This document shows positions 8,413 through 17,597 of a stretch of DNA of 64,000 nucleotides, one piece after another (the first letter of the stretch is position 1; the number at the start of each line of letters is the position of its first letter). Under the pieces are notes generated by a model, which saw only the letters and a list, made by a program, of their open reading frames with translations, was not told where the DNA came from and did no database searches. Source of the stretch: Chloroflexota bacterium. Lineage in GTDB: Bacteria; Chloroflexota; Anaerolineae; Promineifilales; Promineifilaceae. Location of the stretch: contig JAGOMA010000010.1 in NCBI GenBank assembly GCA_017993775.1, positions 62,001-126,000 of the forward strand, in the 5' to 3' direction. The position numbers were made by a program, and so were the translations under genes.

Positions 8413-9099
8413 CTAGGAAGCTACTTGAGGGGCGATTTGCCCATCCTCCAGATGAAGCACCTGGTCTACGTACTCATCCACCAGGCTGTCGTGTGAGGCC
8501 AGCAAGATAGTCAGGTCGCTGCTGCTGGCGATGGTCTGAAACAGACCCAGGATTTCGCGGGCGGTTTCGCTGTCCAGTTCGCCCGTAGCCTCGTCGGCCA
8601 GGATGAGGCGCGGCCGGTTGGCAATGGCCCGGGCGATGGCCACGCGCTGCTGCTGCCCACCGGACATCTCGTAGGGGCGGTGGTCGGCCCACTTGCTCAG
8701 GCCCACTAATTCCAGGCATTCGCGGGCACGGCCGTTGCGCTCCTTCCGCGCTACCCCGGCAATCCGCAGCATCAATTCCACATTTTCATACGCCGACAGG
8801 GTCGGCAGCAGGCCAAATGATTGAAAAATGAAGCCTACTTCCTGCTGCCGCCAGCGGGTCAGGGCCTGATCGTCGAGCGTGTGCAGAGAACGGCCGTACA
8901 CCTCAATCGTGCCCGCCGTCGGCTGGTCCAGCCCGCCCAGGCAGTTGAGCAGCGTCGTCTTGCCGCTGCCGGAGCGCCCCTTCAGGGCTACAAACTGCCC
9001 CGCCGCAATCGCCAGATTCACCCCGCGCAAAGCCACCACCGGCTCGGCGGCGGAGCGATAGATCCGTTCCAGGTTTTGTACGTGAATTGCTGTAGTCAT
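8413..9099 (-). CDS. ABC transporter ATP-binding protein, LolD/MacB type
   Basis: 228 residues. Walker [10 protein letters not shown] at 41-49, Q-loop FQSFG near 92, signature MSGGQQQ near 145, Walker B LILADEAT near 164-171 and an H-loop in LLASHD. Walker B has DEAT where most relatives have DEPT. It is the last gene of the minus-strand set adaptor, permease, ATPase, ATPase. LolD/MacB-type ATPases power mechanotransmission by FtsX-type permeases, for lipoprotein or peptide export rather than ordinary channel transport. Two ATPase genes for one large permease suggest a heterodimeric motor, which is an inference. Confidence 0.9.
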   Translation of the reverse strand: MTTAIHVQNLERIYRSAAEPVVALRGVNLAIAAGQFVALKGRSGSGKTTLLNCLGGLDQPTAGTIEVYGRSLHTLDDQALTRWRQQEVGFIFQSFGLLPTLSAYENVELMLRIAGVARKERNGRARECLELVGLSKWADHRPYEMSGGQQQRVAIARAIANRPRLILADEATGELDSETAREILGLFQTIASSSDLTILLASHDSLVDEYVDQVLHLEDGQIAPQVAS

Positions 9100-9115
9100 A
9101 GGCTTTGTTGAGATT

Positions 9116-9170
9116 GGAGATTAGAGATTGAAGATGGATTGGCAATGCGAATCTCCAATCTCTAATCTCC
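9116..9170. repeat. GGAGATTAGAGATTG inverted repeat
   Basis: GGAGATTAGAGATTG (9116-9130) and CAATCTCTAATCTCC (9156-9170) form a perfect 15-bp stem with a 25-base loop. It overlaps the stop codon of the upstream ATPase gene and fills the gap to the second one. Related CTCCAATCTC words appear near 5155 and 22285. Confidence 0.65.
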
Positions 9171-10052
9171 TTCTTCCTCCACTGGCTTTATCAACAACCC
9201 GTCATCTGTCATCTCCAGGCGGGCGCGTAGGCCCAGGTTCAGGGCTTCGCGGTAGGCTTTGGGCACTTGCAGCCGCCCGGCCGAATCCAGCACCACCAGT
9301 TCCTCAAAATGCTCCTCGTCGGCGTGATGGGCTTCCTCCGGCGCGCCATTTCGCTTCTTGCGCACCGTTTCGCTGGCGGCCTTGCCGTCGCGGATAGCCA
9401 TCACGCGCTGCACATGCCGGGCAATCGTCAGGTCGTGGCTGACAATCAAGATCGTCAGACCCAATTCGGCGTTTAGCTTTTGGAAAGCCGCATAAATGGT
9501 CAGCGCGGTGGCCGAGTCCAACTCGCCCGTCGGTTCATCGGCCAGAAGCAGGGCGGGTTTGTTAGCCAGAGCAACGGCGATAGCCATGCGCTGCTGCTCG
9601 CCGCCAGACAATTCCGGCAGGTAATGGCGCTCCCGGTTATTCAAACCAACCAGCGCCAGCAAATCGTTGGCCCGCTGGCGCATCTGGCGGGCGCTGACGC
9701 CGGCCAGCATCATGGGCAGTTCCACGTTTTCCCGGGCGTTCAGATAGGGCACAAGGTTACGCGCCCCCTGCTGCCAGACAAAGCCAACCTGCGTGCGCCG
9801 GTAGCGGTCCAGAGCAGCGTTGGACAATTTGAGCAGGTCACGGCCGTTGACGATGGCGCGTCCGGCCGACGGCCGTACCAATCCGCCCAACACGTTCATC
9901 AGCGTCGTTTTGCCGCTGCCGCTGGCCCCCACAATGCCCAACAATTCGCCGCGCTGCACCGTCAGGTCCAATCCTTGCAGGGCCAGCACTTCTAAATCGG
10001 CAATCTGGTAAATTTTGACCAGGTTCTCGCACACGATCATCGGTTCGGGCAT
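9162..10052 (-). CDS. ABC transporter ATP-binding protein with C-terminal AbrB/MazE-like domain
   Basis: 296 residues. Residues 1-222 are a MacB/LolD-type ATPase: Walker A GASGSGKTT (42-50), signature LSGGEQ (148-153), Walker B LLLADEP (168-174) and H206. After an acidic, His-containing linker (about 225-250), residues about 251-291 (VVLDSAGRLQVPKAYREAL onward to LLIKPVE) match the swapped-hairpin fold of AbrB/SpoVT/MazE DNA-binding proteins. The fusion raises the possibility that the exporter ATPase binds DNA or dimerises through this module. The gene starts 1 base after the permease stop codon. Confidence 0.88.
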   Translation of the reverse strand: MPEPMIVCENLVKIYQIADLEVLALQGLDLTVQRGELLGIVGASGSGKTTLMNVLGGLVRPSAGRAIVNGRDLLKLSNAALDRYRRTQVGFVWQQGARNLVPYLNARENVELPMMLAGVSARQMRQRANDLLALVGLNNRERHYLPELSGGEQQRMAIAVALANKPALLLADEPTGELDSATALTIYAAFQKLNAELGLTILIVSHDLTIARHVQRVMAIRDGKAASETVRKKRNGAPEEAHHADEEHFEELVVLDSAGRLQVPKAYREALNLGLRARLEMTDDGLLIKPVEEEGD

Positions 10053-10053
10053 G

Positions 10054-12921
10054 TCAGACGGTTTCTCCTAATTTGATCGCCTGGAAGATGCGCATCCGGC
10101 GCAAAATGGTAGCCAGCACGGCCAGGGCCACAACGAACATGGCGGCAAACAGGAGGTAGATTTCCAAAACGGCCGTCCAGGCAATCTCCACCAGATACGG
10201 CGGCGTCAGGTCGGCCGCCCGCGCGCCAATTTGCAGGTAAGGAATGAACTGGCGGCTAACCAGCACACCCAACCCCGTGCCCAAGGTCAGACCAATCAGG
10301 ATCAGAAAAGCCAGCTCAAAGGCGATGTACACCGTCATGTGTTTTTGTGTCAGACCCACGGCGCGCAAAATACCCAGTGATATAAACCGCTGCCGCAGCG
10401 AGAAGAGCGCGTACATAAAAAATCCCAGCACCGTCAACAGGGCGGCGGCCATAAATCCGACCGACAACAGGCCAAACACGCCCTGACGGTCTGGGCGACG
10501 CTGGGCGGCGGCCACCTGTGAATATGGTTCCTGCCATGTCCAACCGAAGAGTTTGCGGTCGGTTAGCGCTTGCTGGAAGGCGTCGGGGCTGGGTGGAACG
10601 GCCGTGTCCAGCCACACTTCATAGGGTAAATCGCCGCCGGTTTGGGCGAAAATAGTTTCCAGGTTGCCCACGAACAAGGGGCCGTCTTCCTGCGGGTACC
10701 AGGTGGGGAAGTAGCTAACCAGGCCCACAATCTGGCTGTTTAGAGCCACTTCGCCGTCGGTTAATTTGACATTTAGCCGCAAAAAATCGCCGGGGCGTAG
10801 GCCGCGTTCGACGGCAAACTGTTCGGAAACCAGGATGGCGTCTGGCGAAGTGGCCAGGGCATTCAGCAGCGAGCCAAGTTGGTAAGACGCAAAGTCCCAG
10901 CGCCAGTAAGCCGCCTGGGCAAAATCGGCGCGGTCCAGGCCGAGAAAGAGGCCGTTGGCCCGCTGATTGCCCACCTGCGCTTCGCCGCGATACCGACCGA
11001 CACGGGTAACGGCCGTAACACTCGGAAACGCCCGGTATTCGCTCAATGGCAAAAAGATCGCCTGGCTGCGGTCATCATCTTGAGCTGAAGCGCCGGGGAA
11101 AATGGAGGTGACGCCAAACTCCAGACCCGCGCCGCGCAAATTCACGTCCGCACCCACGGCATACCGCGACTCGTCGTACAGCTGAAAATCCAGCGTTTGC
11201 GCCAGGCTGGCAGTGAATACGGCCAGGCTGGCCGTAAAGACCAGCAGCATCAGCGGCATGGCGTAGAGACGCGGCGTGCGGGCCAGTTGGCGGGTCGCCA
11301 GCAGCGTGCCGATGCTGTTGCTATGGGCCAGAAGCCAGCTAATCAGGCCCATGAACCAGGGCAGCAAACGCACAAACAGCAGCGTAAGGGAAAACACGGT
11401 GAGCGTCGGAATCAAAAACAACAGGGGGTTTTGCAGCGGCGCGTCGGCGGCATTTGCCTGCCCAAAAATGAAGATGGTCCCCTGTTTTTGCAGCAAGTAA
11501 TAACCATACAGGGCCGGAATGAGCAGCAGCACATCCAGCCAGGCGCGCTGCCACCACGGCCGTTTCATGGCCCGCGCCTGTTCTTGTTTGTAGGTGATGA
11601 TGGTATCTCCGGCGGCGGCCATGGTGGGTAAGACCTGGGCAACCACGGCCAGCAAAATAGCCACCAGGGCCGCCTGCCAGGCATTGGGCGTAAGGGCCAC
11701 CCGCAGGTCGGCCGGCGCGGAGAAATCGAGAAAGCTGCGCGATTTGCCCATCAACTGGGTAAAAATGAGGGCCACGGCCGTGCCCAAACCAATCGCCACG
11801 CCGCCCAAAAGCAGCCCTTCCAGCAGGGCAAAGCCCATTATCTGGAACCGCGTGCCGCCCCGGCTGCGCATGACGGCAATCTCGTTGCGCCGCTGATTGA
11901 CGCCCAGCCCGACAATCAGACCGATGAAGGCCAGGATGAGGGCAATGACCGGGACGTTGAATGCGGTCAGCAGCACCGTCAGCTGCTGCGCCGAGGCGCG
12001 GTAGCGGTTCAGGCCGTCAGCTGGGGAAACGGGGTTTTTGAGATTGGGCAGCAGCGTGTCGGCGCGGCGTTCTACCTGATAGGAGCGGGCGGCTAACGCT
12101 TCGGCGTTGGTGGTGTGGATGGTACGGCCGTCCAACACCAAATACCAGACGGCGCGGGTAATCTCGTTGTTCAACACCGGGCTGAGCCGCTGGCTGAATG
12201 TCTCTTCGGGAACCAGCAGCAGGTCGTTAAACACTGCTGGCGCGAAGAACCAGAAATCCTCGGTTTCATCTTTGGGTCGCCAAATGCCGGCTACGCGCAC
12301 GGCCGTTTCCCGCGGATTGGCGGTAGTTTGGGCAAAGTCATAGGCCAGCAACGCATCGCCCACCTGCAACCCCAATTCGGTCGCCAGGGATTCCGGAACC
12401 AGCACGTCTATCTGGCTGTCTGGCGATGGGTTGGCAGGCGCGGGAAACTGCCCTTCAACCACGTCGATGTGGTCGGCGATGCTGCTGGTGGTGGCAAAGG
12501 AAAATACGCCCAGGGAACGGCCGTCGTCGGTATAATTTTCCGTATCGGCGGGGAATAATTTAAAGGGACCGGTTTCCAGATGGCGCACAAAAAGCCGCTG
12601 CGGCAGGCCCAGATCATGCGAAGCGCGGTCTGTTAGATAGGCATCGACGGCCTGAATGTCTTCCCATTGCCGCGGCCCGGCCCACGACCCCACGTAATCG
12701 TAGAGGTAGGCAAAGGGCGGTCGTTGCCCCTGAGCGGCGTTCGCGCTCAGCTCCTCTTGCAAGATACGAAAGTAGACAGCGTCGGCGTACAAAGGCACGG
12801 TCATGATGAGGGCTACGGCCGTTACCAACCCCAACAAGGTCATCAGCGTCAGGCTGCGCTGCGCCCACAGCCGTTTAAAGGTGATGGTGAAAATAGCGCG
12901 AAGGCGGTAGAAGAATGACAT
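10054..12921 (-). CDS. FtsX-like ABC transporter permease (MacB type, double-length)
   Basis: 955 residues. One N-terminal TM segment (about 15-45), a large extracytoplasmic domain (about 50-320), three TM segments around 320-440, further TM segments around 480-580, a second extracytoplasmic domain (about 580-800) and three C-terminal TM segments. This is the two-unit FtsX layout in one chain, so the permease could work without a dimer partner. Motifs such as MRSRGGTRFQI and GILRAVGLTQKHM are the coupling regions before TM segments. It lies between the lipoprotein adaptor and the ATPases. The exported substrate is unknown. Confidence 0.87.
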   Translation of the reverse strand: MSFFYRLRAIFTITFKRLWAQRSLTLMTLLGLVTAVALIMTVPLYADAVYFRILQEELSANAAQGQRPPFAYLYDYVGSWAGPRQWEDIQAVDAYLTDRASHDLGLPQRLFVRHLETGPFKLFPADTENYTDDGRSLGVFSFATTSSIADHIDVVEGQFPAPANPSPDSQIDVLVPESLATELGLQVGDALLAYDFAQTTANPRETAVRVAGIWRPKDETEDFWFFAPAVFNDLLLVPEETFSQRLSPVLNNEITRAVWYLVLDGRTIHTTNAEALAARSYQVERRADTLLPNLKNPVSPADGLNRYRASAQQLTVLLTAFNVPVIALILAFIGLIVGLGVNQRRNEIAVMRSRGGTRFQIMGFALLEGLLLGGVAIGLGTAVALIFTQLMGKSRSFLDFSAPADLRVALTPNAWQAALVAILLAVVAQVLPTMAAAGDTIITYKQEQARAMKRPWWQRAWLDVLLLIPALYGYYLLQKQGTIFIFGQANAADAPLQNPLLFLIPTLTVFSLTLLFVRLLPWFMGLISWLLAHSNSIGTLLATRQLARTPRLYAMPLMLLVFTASLAVFTASLAQTLDFQLYDESRYAVGADVNLRGAGLEFGVTSIFPGASAQDDDRSQAIFLPLSEYRAFPSVTAVTRVGRYRGEAQVGNQRANGLFLGLDRADFAQAAYWRWDFASYQLGSLLNALATSPDAILVSEQFAVERGLRPGDFLRLNVKLTDGEVALNSQIVGLVSYFPTWYPQEDGPLFVGNLETIFAQTGGDLPYEVWLDTAVPPSPDAFQQALTDRKLFGWTWQEPYSQVAAAQRRPDRQGVFGLLSVGFMAAALLTVLGFFMYALFSLRQRFISLGILRAVGLTQKHMTVYIAFELAFLILIGLTLGTGLGVLVSRQFIPYLQIGARAADLTPPYLVEIAWTAVLEIYLLFAAMFVVALAVLATILRRMRIFQAIKLGETV

Positions 12922-12987
12922 AGAAATCAGTGTAGCGTGCAGAGTGAGGAGTGGGGAGTGGACTTTTACTCCATCTCTACACTCTAT

Positions 12988-14175
12988 TTACTGCCCCACC
13001 ACAATCTGCCCTTCGGCCAGGCCGTCCAGGATTTCCACACGGCCGTTGCCCTCAATGCCCAGGGTCACGTCCACGCGCTGTTCGGCGCCGCCGGTCTGCA
13101 CAACGACAAATTTACGGCCGTTAAAATCTCGCACCGCCGCCGGAGGCAGCCACAGCACGTCATTTCGTTGGGTCACCACAATGCTCACAGTCACCCGGTC
13201 GCCCGGTTGATAGGTGGTCAGGGCGGCAGCCACGTCGTCGAATTGGATGCGTGTTGAGGGGTCGGCGTCGGACACGGCCGTGTCCCCCCCGCCGCCAAAC
13301 GGATACGGCAGCCGGCGCACCGCGCCGACCAACCCGACGCCCGGCGCTCCGGCGGGCACAATCTGCGCCGCCATGCCTTCGGCCAGCTCTTGCATCTGCG
13401 CCTCACGCAGGCTGGCCGACACCTCAATCTGCTCCGGATCGGCAATGGCCCCGATGGGCTGCCCGACGGTCACGGCGCGACCAGGAGCCACGCTCAAGGA
13501 AGCAATTTTGCCGTCAAAGGGCGCGAAGACCTGCGCCTGGGCCATGGCGCTCTCCAATTCCGCCACCCGCAGCGCCGCCACATCCACAGCGGCAGCCAAC
13601 TGTGGGTCAACGGCCGTATCCAGCCTGTCTACCTGCAATTGAGCCAACGACAGCAGCAGCGTCAGGCGGTTGATCTGGTAAACGTCGGCGGCCGTTGGCT
13701 GGAGACCCGCCTGGGACACGGCAAAATCCAGGTCCAATTGGGCCAGGTCGCGGCGCAGTTCGGCCTCCTGCCGCGCCTGTTCGATGGCCAACTGCGATCC
13801 GTCTAGCTGTCCCTGGGCAATGTCCAGGGCGGCTTGCGCCAGCACCAACTCGCCCGCCAGCGCCGAGGTGTCCAAATCAGCAATCAGGTCGCCAACCCGG
13901 ACAGAATCGCCGGCGCGAACATAGACGGTCTGCACAACGCCATCCAACGGAAAGGCAAGCGCCTGTTCCACCACCGGGGCAATTCGCCCAGGGAATTGGA
14001 TGTCGTAGATGACCTGTCCCCGGGTGACTTCGTAGGTGGGGCGGGCGGCAATGGCCGCCGTGGGGATAGGCGTAGGTTCAGCCATGGCGGTGGTGGTGCG
14101 GCGATCACGGCCGTTCACCGACATGCCACAGCCCGCCAGAAGCAAAATAAAAATCAGGTAAAAGGCTTTTTTCAT
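12988..14175 (-). CDS. Lipoprotein periplasmic-adaptor (HlyD/MacA-type) subunit
   Basis: 395 residues from the ATG at 14175, chosen because MKKAFYLIFILLLAGC is a clear lipoprotein signal; an upstream frame extension runs through an intergenic repeat. After a Thr/Pro linker come a biotinyl-lipoyl half motif (PLDGVVQTVYVRAGDSVRVGD), a helical hairpin of Ala/Gln-rich coiled coil, the second lipoyl half (FAPFDGKIASLSVAPG) and a beta-barrel region. This is the membrane-fusion protein for the FtsX-type permease whose gene begins 66 bases downstream. No outer-membrane factor gene is present, as expected if the cell has a single membrane. Confidence 0.86.
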   Translation of the reverse strand: MKKAFYLIFILLLAGCGMSVNGRDRRTTTAMAEPTPIPTAAIAARPTYEVTRGQVIYDIQFPGRIAPVVEQALAFPLDGVVQTVYVRAGDSVRVGDLIADLDTSALAGELVLAQAALDIAQGQLDGSQLAIEQARQEAELRRDLAQLDLDFAVSQAGLQPTAADVYQINRLTLLLSLAQLQVDRLDTAVDPQLAAAVDVAALRVAELESAMAQAQVFAPFDGKIASLSVAPGRAVTVGQPIGAIADPEQIEVSASLREAQMQELAEGMAAQIVPAGAPGVGLVGAVRRLPYPFGGGGDTAVSDADPSTRIQFDDVAAALTTYQPGDRVTVSIVVTQRNDVLWLPPAAVRDFNGRKFVVVQTGGAEQRVDVTLGIEGNGRVEILDGLAEGQIVVGQ

Positions 14176-14193
14176 AGTGTGACGGGTAATGGG

Positions 14194-14269
14194 ACGCGGA
14201 TTAACACGGATGCGGCGGATTTCTGCAGATTGATCAAGATTGATCCGCGAAAATCCGCGCAATCCGCGT
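14194..14269. repeat. ACGCGGATT/AATCCGCGT intergenic repeat
   Basis: ACGCGGAT at 14194 pairs with ATCCGCGT at 14262, and inner GCGGATT and CGCGAAAATCCGCG words add structure. Same family as 8328-8410 and 55873-55949. It fills the gap upstream of the adaptor gene. Confidence 0.65.
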
Positions 14270-14285
14270 CATCGGCGGCCCATTT

Positions 14286-15266
14286 TTAGAGTTCCGAATT
14301 CGCTTGCAGCCAATCCAATAGTTCGTCCATTTGGCAGAAGGCCAGCGCCGTGACCGTATCCGCCCCGCCGTAGTAGATGGCAATGCGGCCGGTCGGCTCG
14401 TCGTAGAGCGCGGCGCAGGGGAAGGCCACATTGGGCACATCGCCGACACATTCGTAGAGCGTTTGCGGGGCCAGCAAATAAGGCGCGCTGCGGTAAATGA
14501 CCTTCCACGGCTCATCCAGGTCCAGCAGCGCCGCGCCAAACGCATAAACAAAACCGTTACATGATGTCAGAACGCCATGATAAATCATCAACCAACCGTC
14601 AGGCGTTTCGATGGGAATCGGGCCGGCGCCAATTTTGGTGCTTTGCCACCCGCCTTTGGTCCCCATGACATAGCGATGTTCGCCCCAATACACCATGTCT
14701 TTACTCTGGCTGAGGTAGATGTCGCCAAACGGGGTGTGGCCGTTGTCGGACGGCCGATTGAGCATGACGTATTTGCCGTTGATGCGGCGTGGGAACAGCA
14801 CCCCGTTGCGGTTGAAGGGCAGCAGCGCATTCTCCAGAAAATGGAACTCTGCAAAATCATAGGTGTAGCCAATGCCGATGGTGGGGCCGTGGTAGCCGTT
14901 GCACCACGTTACCCAGTAGCGGTCTTCGATCCACACCACACGCGGGTCGTAGCGGTACTGGTAACGGCCGATTTCCGCATCGTCGCACAACCAGGCAATC
15001 GGATCGTTGTCTAATCGCCAGGTGAAGCCATCATCGCTGAAGCCGCGATGAATGTTCATGTCCCGTTTTTTGTTGTCGCAGCGGAAGACGCCGGCGAATT
15101 GGCCGTTGAAGGGCACGGCGGCGCTGTTAAAGATGCTGTTGGCTGAGGGAATGAGGTTGCGCGGGATGATGGGATTGGCGCTGTAACGCCAGAGTACGTC
15201 GGTTGAACCGGACGGCCGTTCCTCCCAGGGAATGTTGGGTAATTGGTAGCTGAGGTAAGTATTCAT
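14286..15266 (-). CDS. Glycoside hydrolase family 130 (beta-mannoside phosphorylase-type) protein
   Basis: 326 residues forming a five-bladed propeller typical of GH130. Recognisable segments are [16 protein letters not shown] near 105-120, [13 protein letters not shown], and an [20 protein letters not shown] region. GH130 enzymes phosphorolyse beta-1,4- or beta-1,2-mannosides, giving mannose-1-phosphate; a few are hydrolases. There is no signal peptide, so it acts inside the cell. With the GH2 beta-mannosidase at 19551 it suggests use of beta-mannan or glucomannan oligosaccharides. The subfamily was not determined. Confidence 0.82.
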   Translation of the reverse strand: MNTYLSYQLPNIPWEERPSGSTDVLWRYSANPIIPRNLIPSANSIFNSAAVPFNGQFAGVFRCDNKKRDMNIHRGFSDDGFTWRLDNDPIAWLCDDAEIGRYQYRYDPRVVWIEDRYWVTWCNGYHGPTIGIGYTYDFAEFHFLENALLPFNRNGVLFPRRINGKYVMLNRPSDNGHTPFGDIYLSQSKDMVYWGEHRYVMGTKGGWQSTKIGAGPIPIETPDGWLMIYHGVLTSCNGFVYAFGAALLDLDEPWKVIYRSAPYLLAPQTLYECVGDVPNVAFPCAALYDEPTGRIAIYYGGADTVTALAFCQMDELLDWLQANSEL

Positions 15267-15450
15267 AAGATTTCTGGCATTATTTCCTTGTGATTGATTT
15301 GCAACTATCCAGGCGCTGGTTTTTACTCGGTGAACCCTTAGGGTCTGTGTAGCTTACACAAAACGGCCGTTGTGGTATCATCTTCCTGATCAGACCTGTC
15401 TGGTCGTCGATAAAAACGTTGTGACCACTCACAAAACAGGAGTAAACCCC

Positions 15451-16278
15451 ATGACCCTTCGCCTGATTGTCAATTCCGATGATTACGGCCGTAGTCCCGA
15501 AGTTTCTCGCGGCATCCGCCACGCGCACACACACGGCATTGTGTCTTCCACTACCTGCATGATGAATTTCCCCAACGTGGCCGATGATTTGGCGGCGGCG
15601 TTGGCGGAAACACCGAATCTGGGTTTGGGCGTGCATCTGGTGCTGACCTCGGGACGGCCGTTGCTGCCCGCCGCAGAAATCCCCACGCTGGTTGAAGCCG
15701 ATGGCGGGTTTGGCCGGTTGGATTCGTTTTTGGGGCGGTTGACGGCCGTCGATCCGCAACAAGCCAAAGCCGAATGGCGCGCCCAAATCGAAAAATTTGT
15801 CCGCAGCACCGGCCGCCAGCCAACCCACCTCGATTCCCACCATCATTCCTCCTACTTCACCGCAGGTCTGTTCCGCTGCATGTTGGAACTGGCCCAGGAA
15901 TACAACTGCCCCATCCGCCGGATTATCGCCCAGACCGACGACCAGGCGGTTGGCCTGCCCAGCGCCTTGGCCGATGCGGTACGGGGTTTTGCCCCGGCGC
16001 TTTTGGCTGAATTCACGCCGCACTCGCCCGACGTTTTTTACGCCACCTTTTACGATGAATGGGCGACCAAAGAACATTTGCTCGATCTGCTCGCCCATCT
16101 GCCGGCCAGCGGCACGGCCGAAATAATGTGCCATCCCGGGTACGTCGATGCGGATTTGATTGCCGGTACGGTGTATGCGCGCCAGCGAGCCGTGGAGCTG
16201 GCGGTGCTGACGGATAAAGAGGTGGTAACGGCCGTGCATTCCCGCCCCATCACCCTCATCGCCTACAGCGCCCTCTAA
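15451..16278 (+). CDS. ChbG/YdjC-family carbohydrate deacetylase
   Basis: 275 residues from the ATG at 15451, which has AGGAG 8 bases upstream; a longer GTG-started frame lacks a ribosome site. The N-terminal IVNSDDYG (metal-binding Asp pair), HLDSHHH (metal-binding His) and the EIMCHPG motif near the C-terminus are the YdjC signatures. ChbG removes one acetyl group from N,N'-diacetylchitobiose. It is the only plus-strand gene in the sugar locus, so it has its own promoter; CAGACCTGTCTG (15391-15402) is a palindromic candidate operator there. Its stop codon overlaps the stop of the convergent glycosyltransferase gene. Confidence 0.85.
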   Translation: MTLRLIVNSDDYGRSPEVSRGIRHAHTHGIVSSTTCMMNFPNVADDLAAALAETPNLGLGVHLVLTSGRPLLPAAEIPTLVEADGGFGRLDSFLGRLTAVDPQQAKAEWRAQIEKFVRSTGRQPTHLDSHHHSSYFTAGLFRCMLELAQEYNCPIRRIIAQTDDQAVGLPSALADAVRGFAPALLAEFTPHSPDVFYATFYDEWATKEHLLDLLAHLPASGTAEIMCHPGYVDADLIAGTVYARQRAVELAVLTDKEVVTAVHSRPITLIAYSAL

Positions 16279-17594
16279 CCCGACCACATATCAAACATAA
16301 ACATCGTCGCCATCACGCCCATCGTCAAAATACTGCCCAACGTCCAAATGCGGTCAAACGCCGGTCGGCGGCCCAGACGGCTGAGAAATAAATAAATCGG
16401 CGGCGCGGCCAGGACATACCGATACATGCCCTGCGCCGGGCCGCTGGTAAACGACAATACCACCACCAGCAAGCCAAACCAGGCCAGGTCCGGATAGTGC
16501 TTCAGCCCGGTAATGCAAGCCGTAAATGCCAGCACGATGGCCGCAAATTCCACCGCATAATACGCGGCCGTTTGCGGATTGCTGCCAAACAAACTGTAAA
16601 ACGCATCCCGCCAGGCAGCATACGTATATCCCAGCGATAAAAATCCGCGCCCAAAAAATTCGTCTTCCACCCGGCTAAAGGCCATGCCAAAATAGGACAA
16701 GCGCCAGACCATAAAGGCGATCAACGGCGCAAACGCCACCACCCCACGCCCAATCGCCCGCCACGGCAGTCCTTTAAAATAAAGCTGCCGCCACTCCATA
16801 TCGAGTTCCAGCCAATCTCCCTCTTTCACCCAGGCCATCAACAGGGGAACCACCAGCGTCACCCCGGCTGCCCGGGTAAACGTAGCCAAAACGGCCAGCA
16901 GCGCCGCCCAGGCAAAATGCCCCCGGCGCAGCAGCAGCAAACTGGAAAAAGCCAGCCCCACAAACAAACCTTCGGTGTAAACCACCCCCAGAAAAAAGCT
17001 GCTGGGGAAGATGAGCAGGTAAAAGGCGGCCCGCAGGCCACCGTCCGGGCCAAATTCGTCTTGCGCCAGGGCAAAAATCGCCTGCGCCGCCGCCAACGCT
17101 CCCACCATGGAAATGAGTACCCCGGCCAGTGTGGCTGCGCCGATGGGCGTTAAACCGACGATGGCGAACGGCCGTGCCAACAACCGCATCAGAAACGGAT
17201 ACAACGGGAAAAACGCATAACTCAGCGAGATACCCTCGCGCACAACCCCGCTGTTTGGCGGAATGACAAACGGCCAAAAGCCTGCGCCGGAGCGCACAAT
17301 GCCCGACATCTGCCCCACCCGGTCGGGATGCGGGTCTTCATAACCGCCCAAAGCGATGGCCAGATAATACTCGGAATCCCAGGCCACCTGCCGCCGGAGA
17401 AACGGGTCTTGCAGGTAATATTTGGCGTCTTGCTCGCCGCCGACACGAGTAGAATTCGCAGTCCACTCCAAGGCGTTATCCGGCCGTACCAGCGTAAAAC
17501 GCGCTGGGACAAACACGTTATAAGTCAGCAAAATGACCGCCCAACCCAACCAAAAGGCGAAAACCGTGCGTTTTGTGGGTATATTTGCCATCAT
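16275..17594 (-). CDS. PIG-V-like membrane mannosyltransferase
   Basis: 439 residues with about 10 hydrophobic segments. The first extracytoplasmic loop contains WDSEYYL, with the acidic pair expected of GT-C enzymes, and later segments FFPLYPFLMRLL and FTRAAG match bacterial PIG-V relatives. Such enzymes transfer mannose from a polyprenyl-phosphate donor to a lipid or glycoprotein acceptor on the outer membrane face. It follows the MalG permease gene by 3 bases, so it shares its transcript, though its job need not be related to import. Acceptor and donor are unknown. Confidence 0.75.
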   Translation of the reverse strand: MMANIPTKRTVFAFWLGWAVILLTYNVFVPARFTLVRPDNALEWTANSTRVGGEQDAKYYLQDPFLRRQVAWDSEYYLAIALGGYEDPHPDRVGQMSGIVRSGAGFWPFVIPPNSGVVREGISLSYAFFPLYPFLMRLLARPFAIVGLTPIGAATLAGVLISMVGALAAAQAIFALAQDEFGPDGGLRAAFYLLIFPSSFFLGVVYTEGLFVGLAFSSLLLLRRGHFAWAALLAVLATFTRAAGVTLVVPLLMAWVKEGDWLELDMEWRQLYFKGLPWRAIGRGVVAFAPLIAFMVWRLSYFGMAFSRVEDEFFGRGFLSLGYTYAAWRDAFYSLFGSNPQTAAYYAVEFAAIVLAFTACITGLKHYPDLAWFGLLVVVLSFTSGPAQGMYRYVLAAPPIYLFLSRLGRRPAFDRIWTLGSILTMGVMATMFMFDMWSG

Positions 17595-17597
17595 CGC

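Noticed and set aside
16275..16278. Overlap of convergent stop codons
   Set aside because: A 4-base tail-to-tail overlap is common in compact genomes and needs no special explanation.
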